A stretch of DNA of 64,000 nucleotides from Pelagibius sp. (lineage in GTDB: Bacteria > Pseudomonadota > Alphaproteobacteria > Kiloniellales > Kiloniellaceae): positions 37,252 to 101,251 of the forward strand of contig JANQMC010000018.1 of NCBI GenBank assembly GCA_028280305.1, written 5' to 3'. Every line of letters starts with the position of its first letter. The stretch's first letter is position 1. The notes below the pieces were generated by a model, which was given only the letters and a program-made list of their open reading frames with translations, was not told the origin of the DNA and searched no databases. Below, one piece after another: positions 16,542 through 25,840 of this stretch. The translations under genes were made by a program, and so were the position numbers.

Positions 16542-18764
16542 CTAGCCGCCGCTGACGCTGCCAAGATGTTTGAAGACGACGCGAACGAAGACGCTGTCTT
16601 CCGGCTCGATATCACGGTCGCTGAAGGATGTCCTCTCCGCGATCCCCTCAATGAGGAAGCAGTCGTCCTGATAGGCTAGGCTGATGGCGGTTTCCAGAGA
16701 CGAATCTTCGATAAGGTCCCGCCGGTGACTAAAGCCGACAGACCAATACTCACTTAGGCGTGAGTTGATTCCAAAGCGCAGCTCTTCGCGGTCGCCGAAT
16801 TCATCCGTCTCCGGATCCTGGGTCTGACTGATGAAGAAGTACGAGAGGTCGAGGTTGAGGGCTGGCGGACCGATATTCAGGTCGAACTCGTTTCTGTCGG
16901 CGTTGTAGTCATCCTTGTCCAACCGGAAGCGATACAGCAGATCGACATACTTGATCGGAGTCAGCTGAACGCGGCCGACGATGTCCGATTCTTGATCCTC
17001 AAGCCCCGAGCCTTCGGCGAAGGCATCCCGGTTTTCCGAGAAGCGGTAACTCTGGCCGATAAGGGCGCCTGCAGACCCTTCGTCGCCGAAGGTCGCTGTC
17101 CACTTCAGGCCATAGTCGATGCGGCTGCCCGAGTCGACGCGGTCGTTTCCGGCAAAGCGATTGAGGTTGAAAAGATTGGTGTCGTCGAACTCGAAGTCCT
17201 GGCTGTCTTCGTTCGGGATGGTCCCGGGGTTCGATCCGTTGGGTGCGAGAACGCCCTGCACGATCGGCTCTATTACCTGCCTGAAGGATCCATCCTGGCG
17301 GGCCCAGGGATAGCGCCACTTGACGGCCAGTTGCGGGAAGACCCGCCCGGTCGTATCGCTGCCGGGTGCGTTCGCGGGGTTGACGTCGTTTGAATTGCGG
17401 TCGACCCCGTTGACCCAATAGCCGTCAGTCTGTAGCTGCGCGGTTAACTCGTAGAGATCGCCCAGGGGGCTGGTGTAGGGAACGTGATAGCCAGTGATCA
17501 GGGAAAGACGCCGGCTGTCGCGGCCTTCTTCGCGGGTCAGTACCTGCAAGTTGGCGTCTGCCGTGTAGCGCGCGCCTGGCAGGCCGACGCCAGGCTCGCT
17601 CACGAAGTTATAATCGGCCAGCGGCACCACGATCGGTATCTCGCCGTCTACATCTGTACTACGCAGCCCCTGATAGGCGAAACCGCGCACAGCGGCATGG
17701 TTCCGTCCCTTCAAGCCCTCCAGATAGGCCGTGCTCTCCAGCGTGCGCTCGGTGTTGAAGTCGAAGGCGCGGAGATAGGTGTCGTCGGTGGTTCTGTTGA
17801 CGTCGAAACCCCAGCGCCAAGTGCTGTCGATATCGAACTTGCCTTCGGCGTCGATATGGCCGCGGAAACGGTCATCCTCGACGTTGCCGTCGTTTTCGTC
17901 GCGGTCGGCAATGGTGGCGCTGCCGGCGATCTCGATCTCACCGTTCTCGAAGAGCTGCCGGTACTCGCCAGTCAGGTTGATGCCCTGTTCGGTCGAGAGG
18001 ATCGGTGCGATGGTGAGGTCTTTGGTGTCGTCGATTACCCAGTAGTACGGGATCGTTGTGGAGAAGCCGAGGAAGTCGCTGGAGCCGACTGTCGGCGCCA
18101 GGAAACCGCTGCGGCGGTCCACGGTCGGATCCGGATGGGAGAAGTAAGGCGTATAGATGACCGGGATGCCGAAAAACTCGAGCCAGGCATCGCGGTAGAT
18201 AATGTCCTGCGACTCCTGATCATGAGTCACCTCGGCGGCTTTGATCTGCCAGAGAGGGGCGCGGCTCGGGTCTTCCCGGCAGAGCTCGCATGGGCTGAAG
18301 ACACCCCTGCGGAATTGAGTGCGGTTGCCGCCGCTGCGTGTTCCGCTTGCAGCGGCGATGCGCGAGTCGTCGGCCATCAGGACCCGGATATCGCGGACAA
18401 ATCCCTCTTTGAGATCGCCTGTCAGTTCGACGAAATCGGCGAAAACCGTGTCGCCGGTGGCTTCGATCAAAGTCACGTTGCCTTCCGCCGTCACCACGTC
18501 GGCATTCAGGTCGTAAGTGACCTTGTCGGCAAGCAGGACCCGGTCTTCCTGCGATATCTCGACACTTCCGGAAGCGATGACCAAGCCGTTGTTTTCGTCA
18601 TAGGTCAACTGGTCAGCCGTAATGAGTGCCGGAATCTCCCCCAGCGCATCCAACTCGAGTGTCTGCGCGACAGCGTCACCGACACCGATTATCGGCAAAT
18701 CGGTGACCGACAAAAAAGAAATGGCGGCGGCTATGGCCACCGCTCGCCCCAATCCCCCCTGCAT
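16542..18764 (-). CDS. lptD: LPS assembly outer-membrane protein LptD
   Basis: This is a 740-residue beta-barrel protein that inserts lipopolysaccharide into the outer leaflet with LptE. A signal peptide covers about residues 1-34 (ending AVAQ). An OstA-like beta-jellyroll follows (ITADQLTYDENNGLVIASGS, then LLADKVTYDLNADVVTAEGN). The region near 160 has CELCREDPSRAPLWQIKA, and the rest is an alternating-strand barrel ending FKHLGSVSGG. Two cysteines near 157-160 and one near 719 could form the family disulfides. It starts 10 nt after lptG. Confidence 0.93.
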   Translation of the reverse strand: MQGGLGRAVAIAAAISFLSVTDLPIIGVGDAVAQTLELDALGEIPALITADQLTYDENNGLVIASGSVEISQEDRVLLADKVTYDLNADVVTAEGNVTLIEATGDTVFADFVELTGDLKEGFVRDIRVLMADDSRIAAASGTRSGGNRTQFRRGVFSPCELCREDPSRAPLWQIKAAEVTHDQESQDIIYRDAWLEFFGIPVIYTPYFSHPDPTVDRRSGFLAPTVGSSDFLGFSTTIPYYWVIDDTKDLTIAPILSTEQGINLTGEYRQLFENGEIEIAGSATIADRDENDGNVEDDRFRGHIDAEGKFDIDSTWRWGFDVNRTTDDTYLRAFDFNTERTLESTAYLEGLKGRNHAAVRGFAYQGLRSTDVDGEIPIVVPLADYNFVSEPGVGLPGARYTADANLQVLTREEGRDSRRLSLITGYHVPYTSPLGDLYELTAQLQTDGYWVNGVDRNSNDVNPANAPGSDTTGRVFPQLAVKWRYPWARQDGSFRQVIEPIVQGVLAPNGSNPGTIPNEDSQDFEFDDTNLFNLNRFAGNDRVDSGSRIDYGLKWTATFGDEGSAGALIGQSYRFSENRDAFAEGSGLEDQESDIVGRVQLTPIKYVDLLYRFRLDKDDYNADRNEFDLNIGPPALNLDLSYFFISQTQDPETDEFGDREELRFGINSRLSEYWSVGFSHRRDLIEDSSLETAISLAYQDDCFLIEGIAERTSFSDRDIEPEDSVFVRVVFKHLGSVSGG

Positions 18765-18774
18765 CGTATCTAGC

Positions 18775-19902
18775 CTATCCGTCCTCCAAGTGAAGCAACA
18801 TCGCCGCGCCCAACATCAACGACACGCCTGCTGGAGTCCAGGCGGCCAACACAACGGGTATGGTACCTGAAAGTCCAATGGCGAAAACAAAATTGGACAT
18901 GAAGTACAAAAGAAATCCCGTCAAGAGTCCGGCCATGATGACGAGGCCGACCCGGCCGCGCCGTTGCGTGCGCATCGAAAAGGTTGCCGCGAGCAGAACC
19001 ATAGCAGCAAAAAGCATGGGCAAGGCCAACAGCCGGTGCAACTGTAGACGGTGCGGCAAGGCCGAGAATCCCGCGGCGTCCATGATTTCGATGAACTCCG
19101 GCAGGTTCCAGAAAGCTATCGTTTCCGGTGGGGCGAAGCTCTCCTGGATCTTGTCCACGGTCAGATCGGTCGGAATGTCAAACTCTTCATGATAGACGGA
19201 AGCTTCGCCGGGTTTTGAGAACCAGGCCTCGGAGAGGCGCCAGCGGCGCTCCTGAAGCTGCGCCCGGTCGGCATCGATACGGCTCTGGAAACGGTCGCCT
19301 TCGGCATAACGAAAGACAATTACGTCATGCAGCAGGACCGAACCGGGGCTCACCCTGGTTGCATGGATGACCGATTGGCCATCGCGGTCGGCCTGCCGCA
19401 ACCAGAGCCCGGTCTTGGAGACGGCAAGAAAACTCGTCTCATTGTGAATGTAGTTGGCTTCCAGCCGCTCAAAACGGCTGAGGAGCACCGATGCGAGGGG
19501 GTTGAGCGCCGTGACGGTCAGGCAACCAACCAGCAGGGCGCTGCCGAGGACCGGCAATAGGAACTGCCAAACAGAAACACCTGCTGCCCGTGCAACGACC
19601 AACTCGTGCGACCGGGTGAGACGCCAGAAAGTCGTCATTGCGGCAAACAGGACGGTAAAGGCCATCGCCTCCTGACTGAGATGAGGCAGCTTGAGCAGCG
19701 CCATTTCCAAGGTCAGAGAAAGGGATGCATCTTTGGTGGCCAGCCGATCGATCAGATCCACCACCGTCGCCAGAAAGATAATGGCGACGATGGCGAAGGT
19801 GAAAGTGGCGAAACTCAGGAAAAACTGGCGCGCGATGTACTTGGTCAGGGTTGGCGAAAGTCGCAGGCGCCGCATCGCGGGTAGTGTGGAGGCCATACTC
19901 AT
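18775..19902 (-). CDS. lptG: LPS export ABC transporter permease LptG
   Basis: This 375-residue inner-membrane permease works with LptF and LptB to extract LPS from the inner membrane. It has N-terminal membrane segments (FFLSFATFTFAIVAIIFLATVV and following), a large periplasmic domain from about residue 130 to 270, and three C-terminal segments (LLALPMLFAAMVLLAATF). The start overlaps lptF by 4 nt. LptF and LptG are homologous; I assign G to the second gene by the usual order. Confidence 0.9.
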   Translation of the reverse strand: MSMASTLPAMRRLRLSPTLTKYIARQFFLSFATFTFAIVAIIFLATVVDLIDRLATKDASLSLTLEMALLKLPHLSQEAMAFTVLFAAMTTFWRLTRSHELVVARAAGVSVWQFLLPVLGSALLVGCLTVTALNPLASVLLSRFERLEANYIHNETSFLAVSKTGLWLRQADRDGQSVIHATRVSPGSVLLHDVIVFRYAEGDRFQSRIDADRAQLQERRWRLSEAWFSKPGEASVYHEEFDIPTDLTVDKIQESFAPPETIAFWNLPEFIEIMDAAGFSALPHRLQLHRLLALPMLFAAMVLLAATFSMRTQRRGRVGLVIMAGLLTGFLLYFMSNFVFAIGLSGTIPVVLAAWTPAGVSLMLGAAMLLHLEDG

Positions 19903-21020
19903 GATGCGCCGGCCTCGCTCAGCGGCTCCTGGCTGCGCCTTGCCGGTTTCCGCAGAAGGACAAAGAAACTCAACCCGATGGAGACCACGACCGTTATGTA
20001 CATGACCGGTATGGCAGCCGGATCGCGGCCCGCCAAGTCGTGCAACGACAGGGAAACGCCCTCCAGAGCCGCAACACAGGCGATGGCGGCGAGAATCCTT
20101 CTTGCCTGGCCCCGTCGATTGAACTCCCCAGCCAGCAAGGCGGCCATCCCGATGACCACAAAGACAAGGCTGTAAAGCGGGCTTACGATCCGATGGTGCC
20201 CCTCAGCCAGAAGCTCCAGACGGTAATGCTGATCGAGGCTGTCATCGCCTGGGATCAGCAACTCGTGAAGAAACCGCTCTTTAGGTTCGCGCCAGCGTGA
20301 TTGCCGGGCGCTGCCGAATTCGGCTAGTTCAACGGTATAGCGGTCAAAGTACAAGAGTGAGAAACGGCCGGTGCCGGGCTCGACCTCCTGCCGGTTACCG
20401 TTCTCCATCACGACCCGCGGGCCGGACTCGCTGGGCACCAGAGCACCGCGTTCGGCCATCATGGTCACTGGCTTACCTGGTTCCCGGTTGTCGTGAACCA
20501 AGATGCCTCGCAGCTCGCCCTCGGATGAGCGTTCGCGCACATAGACGGTTATTTCATCGGTGACCGCCGTAAAAACGCCTTCCTGCAGCAGAATCGCAGA
20601 AAAATCGCTTCTGAATTCGTGCTGCAGGTCTTTGAAGTGCCGAAATGACGCAGGCAGGAAATAGAGGGAGATCGCATAGACGCCCAGGGTCACGACGATA
20701 CCCAGGATGATGGCCGGGCGGGCAAGCTGCATCTGCGACAGCCCGGCGGCCCGCATTACCACCATTTCGCTGTCCATCGCTAGTTTATGATAGACGAAAA
20801 GCGCCGCGACGAAGCAGGCAACCGGAAGGACCACACCCAAAAAGGACGGCAGAAGCAGCCCGACAAAGGTCAGGAAGGTCGAGGCGGGCAGGCCACGGTT
20901 CACGATATAGTCGATCAGACGCAGTGACTGCGTCAGCCATATCGCAAAGGTGAGGGCCAGGGTGACGAAAATAGTAGCCGTCACCAGCTGCCCGAGTACA
21001 TAACGCGTTATTGAAGGCAT
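19899..21020 (-). CDS. lptF: LPS export ABC transporter permease LptF
   Basis: This is a 373-residue partner of LptG with the same layout: membrane segments at about 15-35, 50-75 and 98-120, a periplasmic beta-jellyroll and three C-terminal segments. Conserved signs are LTFAIWLTQSLRLIDYIVNRG and the start MPSITRYVLGQL at 21020. The frame extends 47 codons further upstream, but that part has no homology-like character. A clear Shine-Dalgarno is lacking. Divergent from pepA, the same arrangement as in enterobacteria. Confidence 0.9.
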   Translation of the reverse strand: MPSITRYVLGQLVTATIFVTLALTFAIWLTQSLRLIDYIVNRGLPASTFLTFVGLLLPSFLGVVLPVACFVAALFVYHKLAMDSEMVVMRAAGLSQMQLARPAIILGIVVTLGVYAISLYFLPASFRHFKDLQHEFRSDFSAILLQEGVFTAVTDEITVYVRERSSEGELRGILVHDNREPGKPVTMMAERGALVPSESGPRVVMENGNRQEVEPGTGRFSLLYFDRYTVELAEFGSARQSRWREPKERFLHELLIPGDDSLDQHYRLELLAEGHHRIVSPLYSLVFVVIGMAALLAGEFNRRGQARRILAAIACVAALEGVSLSLHDLAGRDPAAIPVMYITVVVSIGLSFFVLLRKPARRSQEPLSEAGAS

Positions 21021-21279
21021 GGAGCCAATCGCTGGGCCTTGGAAATTCAGGAATAGCCTGCCGGGCTCCCCACAGTCCAGCGAATTTCCGCGTGGTAAGC
21101 CCCTGGAAACCGGCTGGTTGTCTGCCTGCCCGGCCCATCGTAGTTCCGGGATTTCTGCCACTTGAACTTGCGCCCCGGCGCTGACAGTTTAGGTTTTCCT
21201 GTCTCAAACCCGTTTCGCCCCCCTGAAGAGGGGCTATACCGGGTATCCCAGGTCAGTCGATTCTTCCGTGAGGCTATTG

Positions 21280-22779
21280 ATGAACATTTCTTTTGCCGCG
21301 CCCAGCGTTCCCGCATCCGGCGCCCTCGTCGTCGGCGTTCTGGAGGGGGGGAAGCTCACCTCCTCGGCCAACAACTTGAACAAACTGACCGGTGGTGCCG
21401 TTGAGCGGGCCATCGCGGCCAGCACCTTTTCCGGCAAGCGCGCGGAACTGCTTGAAATCGTGGCGCCGGCCGGCCTGGAGAACAGCCGAATTCTGCTGGT
21501 CGGCATGGCCGCGCCGGCCAAGCTCTCCGAAAAGGACCTGCAGGACATCGGCGGTGGTATCGCCGGTCATCTGCTGCGGGTCGGCGAGGAGAAGGCGGCG
21601 ATCCTGATCGACAACCTGCGGGGCGGCAAGAATGCCGCCGAACGGGCGGCGAACTCGGCCTACGGCGCCTTGCTGCGCAGCTATCGTTTCGCCAAATACA
21701 AGACCAAGGACAAGGCTGAGAAGAAGCCGAAGCTGAAGGAAATCAAGTTCCTCCTTGAGGAGGCTGCAGCGGCCCGGCGGGCCTATCAGCGCCTGGAGAA
21801 AGTCGCCGAAGGTGTCTTCCTGACCCGGGATCTGGTCAGCGAACCGGCCAATGTTCTCTATCCGAAGTCGCTGGTCGCCGAGGCCAAGAAGCTCACCAAG
21901 CTTGGGATCAAGGTTCAGGCTCTGGGCGAGAAAGAGATGGCCAAGCTGGGCATGGGCTCGCTCCTGGGGGTCGGCCAGGGGTCGGCCCGGGAATCGCAAT
22001 TGCTCGTGATGGTCTGGCAGGGCGCGCCGTCGGCCAAGGATAAGGCGCCGCTGGCCTTTGTCGGCAAGGGTGTGACCTTCGACACCGGCGGCATCTCGCT
22101 TAAGCCGGCCGCCGGCATGGAAGACATGAAATGGGATATGGGCGGCGCCGGTACCGTCGTCGGGCTCATGAAAGCCCTGGCCGGCCGCAAGGCGAAGGTG
22201 AATGCCGTCGGTGTTTGCGGGTTGGTTGAAAACATGCCCTCCAGCAACGCTCAGCGGCCCGGCGACGTCGTTACCTCGATGTCCGGCCAGACCATCGAAG
22301 TCTTGAACACCGACGCCGAGGGGCGCTTGGTTCTTGCTGATGCACTCTGGTACACCCAGGAGAAATTCAAGCCGAAGTTGATTGTCGACTTGGCGACCCT
22401 TACCGGTGCGATCATCATCTCCCTGGGCCACGAGAACGCGGGCCTGTTCAGCAACGACGACAAGCTGTCCGATCAGTTGACCGCCGCGGGCAAGGAGGTT
22501 GGCGAGCATGTTTGGCGCCTTCCGCTCAGCGCCGAGTACGACAAGCTGATCGACTGCGAGATCGCTGATATGAAAAACATCAGCGGCGGGCGGGCCGGCG
22601 GATCCATTACCGCCGCCCAGTTCCTTCAGCGCTTCATCAAGAACGGGACGCCCTGGGCACATCTCGACATTGCCGGCACGGCTTGGTCCTCCAAGGAAAA
22701 GCCGACGATCCCCAAGGGCGGAACCGGCTACGGCGTGCGGCTGCTGGACAGCTTTGTCGCCAAGAACCACGAGAAATAG
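21280..22779 (+). CDS. pepA: Leucyl aminopeptidase PepA (M17)
   Basis: This 499-residue cytosolic metallopeptidase removes N-terminal residues from peptides. The C-terminal catalytic domain has KGVTFDTGGISLKPAAGM near residue 265 and the M17 signature NTDAEGRLVLADAL near 343. I prefer the ATG at 21280, preceded by GTGAGG at good spacing, to the GTG at 21268. Some PepA proteins also bind DNA; nothing here tests that. holC follows 71 nt downstream, a common pairing. Confidence 0.95.
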   Translation: MNISFAAPSVPASGALVVGVLEGGKLTSSANNLNKLTGGAVERAIAASTFSGKRAELLEIVAPAGLENSRILLVGMAAPAKLSEKDLQDIGGGIAGHLLRVGEEKAAILIDNLRGGKNAAERAANSAYGALLRSYRFAKYKTKDKAEKKPKLKEIKFLLEEAAAARRAYQRLEKVAEGVFLTRDLVSEPANVLYPKSLVAEAKKLTKLGIKVQALGEKEMAKLGMGSLLGVGQGSARESQLLVMVWQGAPSAKDKAPLAFVGKGVTFDTGGISLKPAAGMEDMKWDMGGAGTVVGLMKALAGRKAKVNAVGVCGLVENMPSSNAQRPGDVVTSMSGQTIEVLNTDAEGRLVLADALWYTQEKFKPKLIVDLATLTGAIIISLGHENAGLFSNDDKLSDQLTAAGKEVGEHVWRLPLSAEYDKLIDCEIADMKNISGGRAGGSITAAQFLQRFIKNGTPWAHLDIAGTAWSSKEKPTIPKGGTGYGVRLLDSFVAKNHEK

Positions 22780-22850
22780 CCGGGCAGGGGGCAGGGACCA
22801 CGGCGTCTTTGCCCCCGATGCCGGGCCGGGGGGCAACGCAATCAGCGATC

Positions 22851-23300
22851 ATGGCCGAGGTTCGATTCTATCACTTGACGCGGACATCCCTGGACAGGGC
22901 TCTGCCCCAAATGCTGGAAAAAACCCTGGAGCGTGGCCAGCGTGCGGTTGTCCGTGCAAGCTCGGAAGAAAGGGTGGAAGCGCTGGCGACCGGGCTTTGG
23001 ACCTACAATGACCGAAGCTTTCTGCCGCACGGCAGCCTGAAAGACGGCCGGGGGGAGCGCCAGCCGATCTGGTTGACTACCCAGCCGGATGCCCCGAACG
23101 GGGCCGAAGTCCTGTTTCTGACCGACGGCAGCAGTACTGAGAACCTGGAAGGCTTCGCACTCTGCGCCATTCTTTTCGATGGCCATGACGAAGAGGCTGT
23201 CACCGCCGCCCGCGGCCAGTGGAGCGGACTGAAGGAGGCCGGTCACGAGGTCACCTATTGGCAGCAGGACGATGCCGGCCGCTGGAGCCAGAAAGCTTAG
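22851..23300 (+). CDS. holC: DNA polymerase III chi subunit HolC
   Basis: This 149-residue subunit of the clamp-loader complex contacts single-strand binding protein. It begins MAEVRFYHLTRTSLDRALPQ and contains LEKTLERGQRAVVRASSEER, then LWTYNDRSFLPHG and QPIWLTT, all characteristic of chi. The open frame continues upstream, but homology starts at the ATG at 22851. Adjacent to pepA as in many proteobacteria. Confidence 0.92.
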   Translation: MAEVRFYHLTRTSLDRALPQMLEKTLERGQRAVVRASSEERVEALATGLWTYNDRSFLPHGSLKDGRGERQPIWLTTQPDAPNGAEVLFLTDGSSTENLEGFALCAILFDGHDEEAVTAARGQWSGLKEAGHEVTYWQQDDAGRWSQKA

Positions 23301-23332
23301 GCGCTCGAAGCTGGCTCCTGGAGGCGGGGCGC

Positions 23333-24232
23333 CTAAGGAAGCTGTTTCTGCACGCTCTCTGCTGCCTCGCGAAGCCATGTTCGAAAGGCCTGGAAAGCCG
23401 GATCGCTGTTTTCCTCTTCCGGATAAACCAGGAAATAGGCGCCGACTTCTGTCGGCGGCATGTCGAAAGGGGTCACCAGGCGCCCGGCCTTGAGGTCCTC
23501 CTCGATGAACAACAGGTCGCCCATGGCCACCCCGTAACCCTGTATTGCCGCCTGAAGGGCGGCATCCAGGAAATCGAAGTCTTCGCCACTCTGGGGATCG
23601 ATGTCTGTGATGCCGTTGCCGGAGAGCCAGGCCTTCCAATCCAAGTGTTTCGAATCGGAATGGAGCAGGCGATGGTGGGCCAGATCCGCCGGCGCGGCCA
23701 GCGGAGGTGTGCCTTCGAGCAGGGAGGGCGCGCAGACCGGTGTCATGCGCTCCACCAGCAGCAGGTCGGCATTGGCGCGGGGCGCCCGGGTCTCGGCGAA
23801 GATCACCCCGGCGTCAAAGTCCTCCCGCGCCAGGTCGACAGACCACCAGGACGTCGTGAGCTTTATCTGGATGTCCGGCCGGGCATTCTGAAAACGCAGT
23901 ATCTGAGGCACGAGCCAGCGCACCGCAATGGTTGGCACCGACTTGATCCTGACCTCTCCCGGCCGCTCTTTGACCCGTTCCGCCGCCAGCATGATTTGGT
24001 CGAAGGCTTCGCTGAGCGGCGGCAGCAGGCGGCTGCCCGCCTTGGTCAGCGTGACGCTTCGATGGCCCCGGTTGAAGAGGGCGGTCGCGAAATGGTCTTC
24101 AAGTGCGTGAACCTGGCGGCTGATCGCCCCCTGGGTGACCGCAAGCTCGTCGGCCGCCTTGGTGAAGCTGCCGAGGCGGGCGGCGGCCTCAAAGGCGCGC
24201 AGGGCGTTGAGGGGCGGCAGACGGCGTCTCAT
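23333..24232 (-). CDS. LysR-family transcriptional regulator (GcvA-like)
   Basis: This 299-residue regulator begins MRRRLPPLNALRAFEAAARL and has a winged HTH at residues 8-65 (SFTKAADELAVTQGAISRQV). The substrate-binding domain runs from about residue 90 to 295. PPLNALRAFEAAAR is characteristic of the GcvA-like subgroup. The effector is unknown. It is divergent from a DUF1127 gene across a 112-nt region with two inverted repeats, so it probably controls that gene and itself. Confidence 0.88.
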   Translation of the reverse strand: MRRRLPPLNALRAFEAAARLGSFTKAADELAVTQGAISRQVHALEDHFATALFNRGHRSVTLTKAGSRLLPPLSEAFDQIMLAAERVKERPGEVRIKSVPTIAVRWLVPQILRFQNARPDIQIKLTTSWWSVDLAREDFDAGVIFAETRAPRANADLLLVERMTPVCAPSLLEGTPPLAAPADLAHHRLLHSDSKHLDWKAWLSGNGITDIDPQSGEDFDFLDAALQAAIQGYGVAMGDLLFIEEDLKAGRLVTPFDMPPTEVGAYFLVYPEEENSDPAFQAFRTWLREAAESVQKQLP

Positions 24233-24246
24233 ATGAATGAGTTTTC

Positions 24247-24263
24247 CTCATGTTATAGATGAG
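24247..24263. promoter_or_regulatory. Inverted repeat near LysR start, possible operator
   Basis: CTCAT and ATGAG arms are separated by 7 nt, just upstream of the LysR start. LysR proteins usually bind dyads of this size beside their own gene. A wider pair, ATGAAT (24233-24238) and ATTCAT (24265-24270), flanks it but has a different centre. Confidence 0.35.
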
Positions 24264-24296
24264 AATTCATCCATTGAGCAGAACGTTTGTCAAGCT

Positions 24297-24321
24297 TATC
24301 TCTATTTAAAACATAGAGATA
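24297..24321. promoter_or_regulatory. Perfect 9-nt inverted repeat upstream of DUF1127 gene
   Basis: TATCTCTAT (24297-24305) and ATAGAGATA (24313-24321) are separated by TTAAAAC. The repeat lies 24 nt before the ATG at 24345, with a TTGTCA at 24287-24292 just upstream. It could be a regulator site over the promoter or a hairpin in the 5' leader. Confidence 0.45.
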
Positions 24322-24344
24322 GTCTCTAGATCGGAGTTTTCGAG

Positions 24345-24647
24345 ATGGCAGTCCGATATATCAATGATGACGTTTCAGTAATTCCATTTCCAGCGCTGAA
24401 GGAACGCGGCCCACAAGTCGTAGGAGGTCCCGGTGTGCCGGACGGCGGCGCAAGCGGCGCTGGTCTCTTGCAGCGCTGGATGGCGAGAACGGCGTTGCGC
24501 CGCGATCTGCGGCGCTTGCTGAAGGCAAGCCCGCACCTGGTTCGCGATATCGGCCTGGATGAGACCCTGGTGCGTCGGGAGGTGACGCTGCCGTTCTGGC
24601 AGGATGGCCCACTACCTCCGGGGACGATCCGCCTGCCGGCCGTTTAA
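24345..24647 (+). CDS. DUF1127 domain protein
   Basis: This is a 100-residue protein. Residues 45-88 form the Arg-rich DUF1127/YjiS-like domain (RRDLRRLLKASPHLVRDIGL, then DETLVRREVTLPFW). Small DUF1127 proteins in alphaproteobacteria have been linked to RNA binding and stress or phosphate responses; whether that holds here is not known. The first 45 residues are Gly/Pro-rich and probably disordered. Divergent from a GcvA-like LysR gene. Its stop overlaps that of the convergent EamA gene. Confidence 0.8.
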   Translation: MAVRYINDDVSVIPFPALKERGPQVVGGPGVPDGGASGAGLLQRWMARTALRRDLRRLLKASPHLVRDIGLDETLVRREVTLPFWQDGPLPPGTIRLPAV

Positions 24648-25603
24648 CGCTTGGTCTGAAGGCGCCGGGCTCGACCGCGGGGCAGCTTCAGGTTCGCTTC
24701 CCGGAACAGGATGAAGAGACCCGAGAGCATCACAATGGCGGCCCCGATCCAGATGTTGAGGCCCGGGATGTCGCCCCAGAAGATGAAGCCCAGCAGCGCC
24801 GCCCAGAGAATGGCGGTGTATTCGAAGGGGGCGACCACGGCGACATCGCCGTACTTGAAAGCGTAAGTCATGAGGATCTGCCCGGTCCCGCCAAGCAGGC
24901 CGATGGCGATCAGACCGGCGAAGTCCAGCAGGCTCGGGGTGGTCCAAACAAAGGGCAGGGCCATACCCGATGCCAGCGTACAGACCAAGGTGAAGGAAAA
25001 GACGACGGAGGCACCGGTTTCGGTACGCCCGAGTTTGCGCAGTACGATCATGGCCAGGGCAAAGAAGATCGTGCCGATCAGGGCGATGACGGCCACCGGG
25101 TTCAGCATACCGGCACCGGGATCGACCATCACGACCACACCACCGAAGCCGATCAAGACCGCGATCCAGCGCCGTGGTCCGACCTTCTCGCCCAGCAGCG
25201 GCACCGAAAGGGCGACAACGAAGATCGGGGCGGCAAAGCTGATCGCCACCACGTCCGCCAGAGGCATATGGGCGAAAGCGTAGAAGAAGCAGAACATGGC
25301 CGCCACGCCCACCAGAGTGCGCAGGGCATGCCCGCTGTAGCTGTTGATCTTCACGGCGTTGGCCCAGCCGGTCCGGTAGAGCAGATAGGCCAAAGGCACG
25401 AAAGCGAAGAAACTGCGGAAGAAGACGATCTGCAGGGTCGAATAGCGCGACCCCAAATCCTTCACCAGCGCATCCATCAGAGCAAAGAACGCCAGGCTCG
25501 CGATCATCAGCAGGATTGCGCGGCCGGTCGAACCGGAGGCTTGTCCGAGCGCCGGCTGGCTGCCGGCGACAAGGGCAGAGGCTTTGGTGGTGGCGATGGC
25601 CAT
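24644..25603 (-). CDS. EamA/DMT family transporter
   Basis: This is a 319-residue inner-membrane protein with about ten membrane segments in two EamA repeats (residues 30-160 and 175-300). The first begins ILLMIASLAFFALMDALVKD. Motifs such as LGEKVGPRRWIAVLIGFGGV are typical of drug/metabolite transporters. The substrate cannot be read from sequence. It ends with an Arg/Lys-rich tail. No neighbour suggests a pathway. Confidence 0.85.
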   Translation of the reverse strand: MAIATTKASALVAGSQPALGQASGSTGRAILLMIASLAFFALMDALVKDLGSRYSTLQIVFFRSFFAFVPLAYLLYRTGWANAVKINSYSGHALRTLVGVAAMFCFFYAFAHMPLADVVAISFAAPIFVVALSVPLLGEKVGPRRWIAVLIGFGGVVVMVDPGAGMLNPVAVIALIGTIFFALAMIVLRKLGRTETGASVVFSFTLVCTLASGMALPFVWTTPSLLDFAGLIAIGLLGGTGQILMTYAFKYGDVAVVAPFEYTAILWAALLGFIFWGDIPGLNIWIGAAIVMLSGLFILFREANLKLPRGRARRLQTKR

Positions 25604-25840
25604 CGGTGTGCTTCTTCGCTGGGGTTAAGGTCGTCGGAAGATAGGCGTCAAGCGCAGGGGAGAGCAGCGTTGATGCCGCAGGGCAGCACCGCGAAATCTC
25701 CCTGTCGCAAATCAAGGGAGTTTTAACTTCCCGTCCATCCGGGTTCCTGCCGATGACCGAGTGTTTTCAATCTTGGGGGGAATACTGGCGGGACAATTTT
25801 GCGTTTGATATCAAGATATTAGAGATACTATCCTTGAGCA

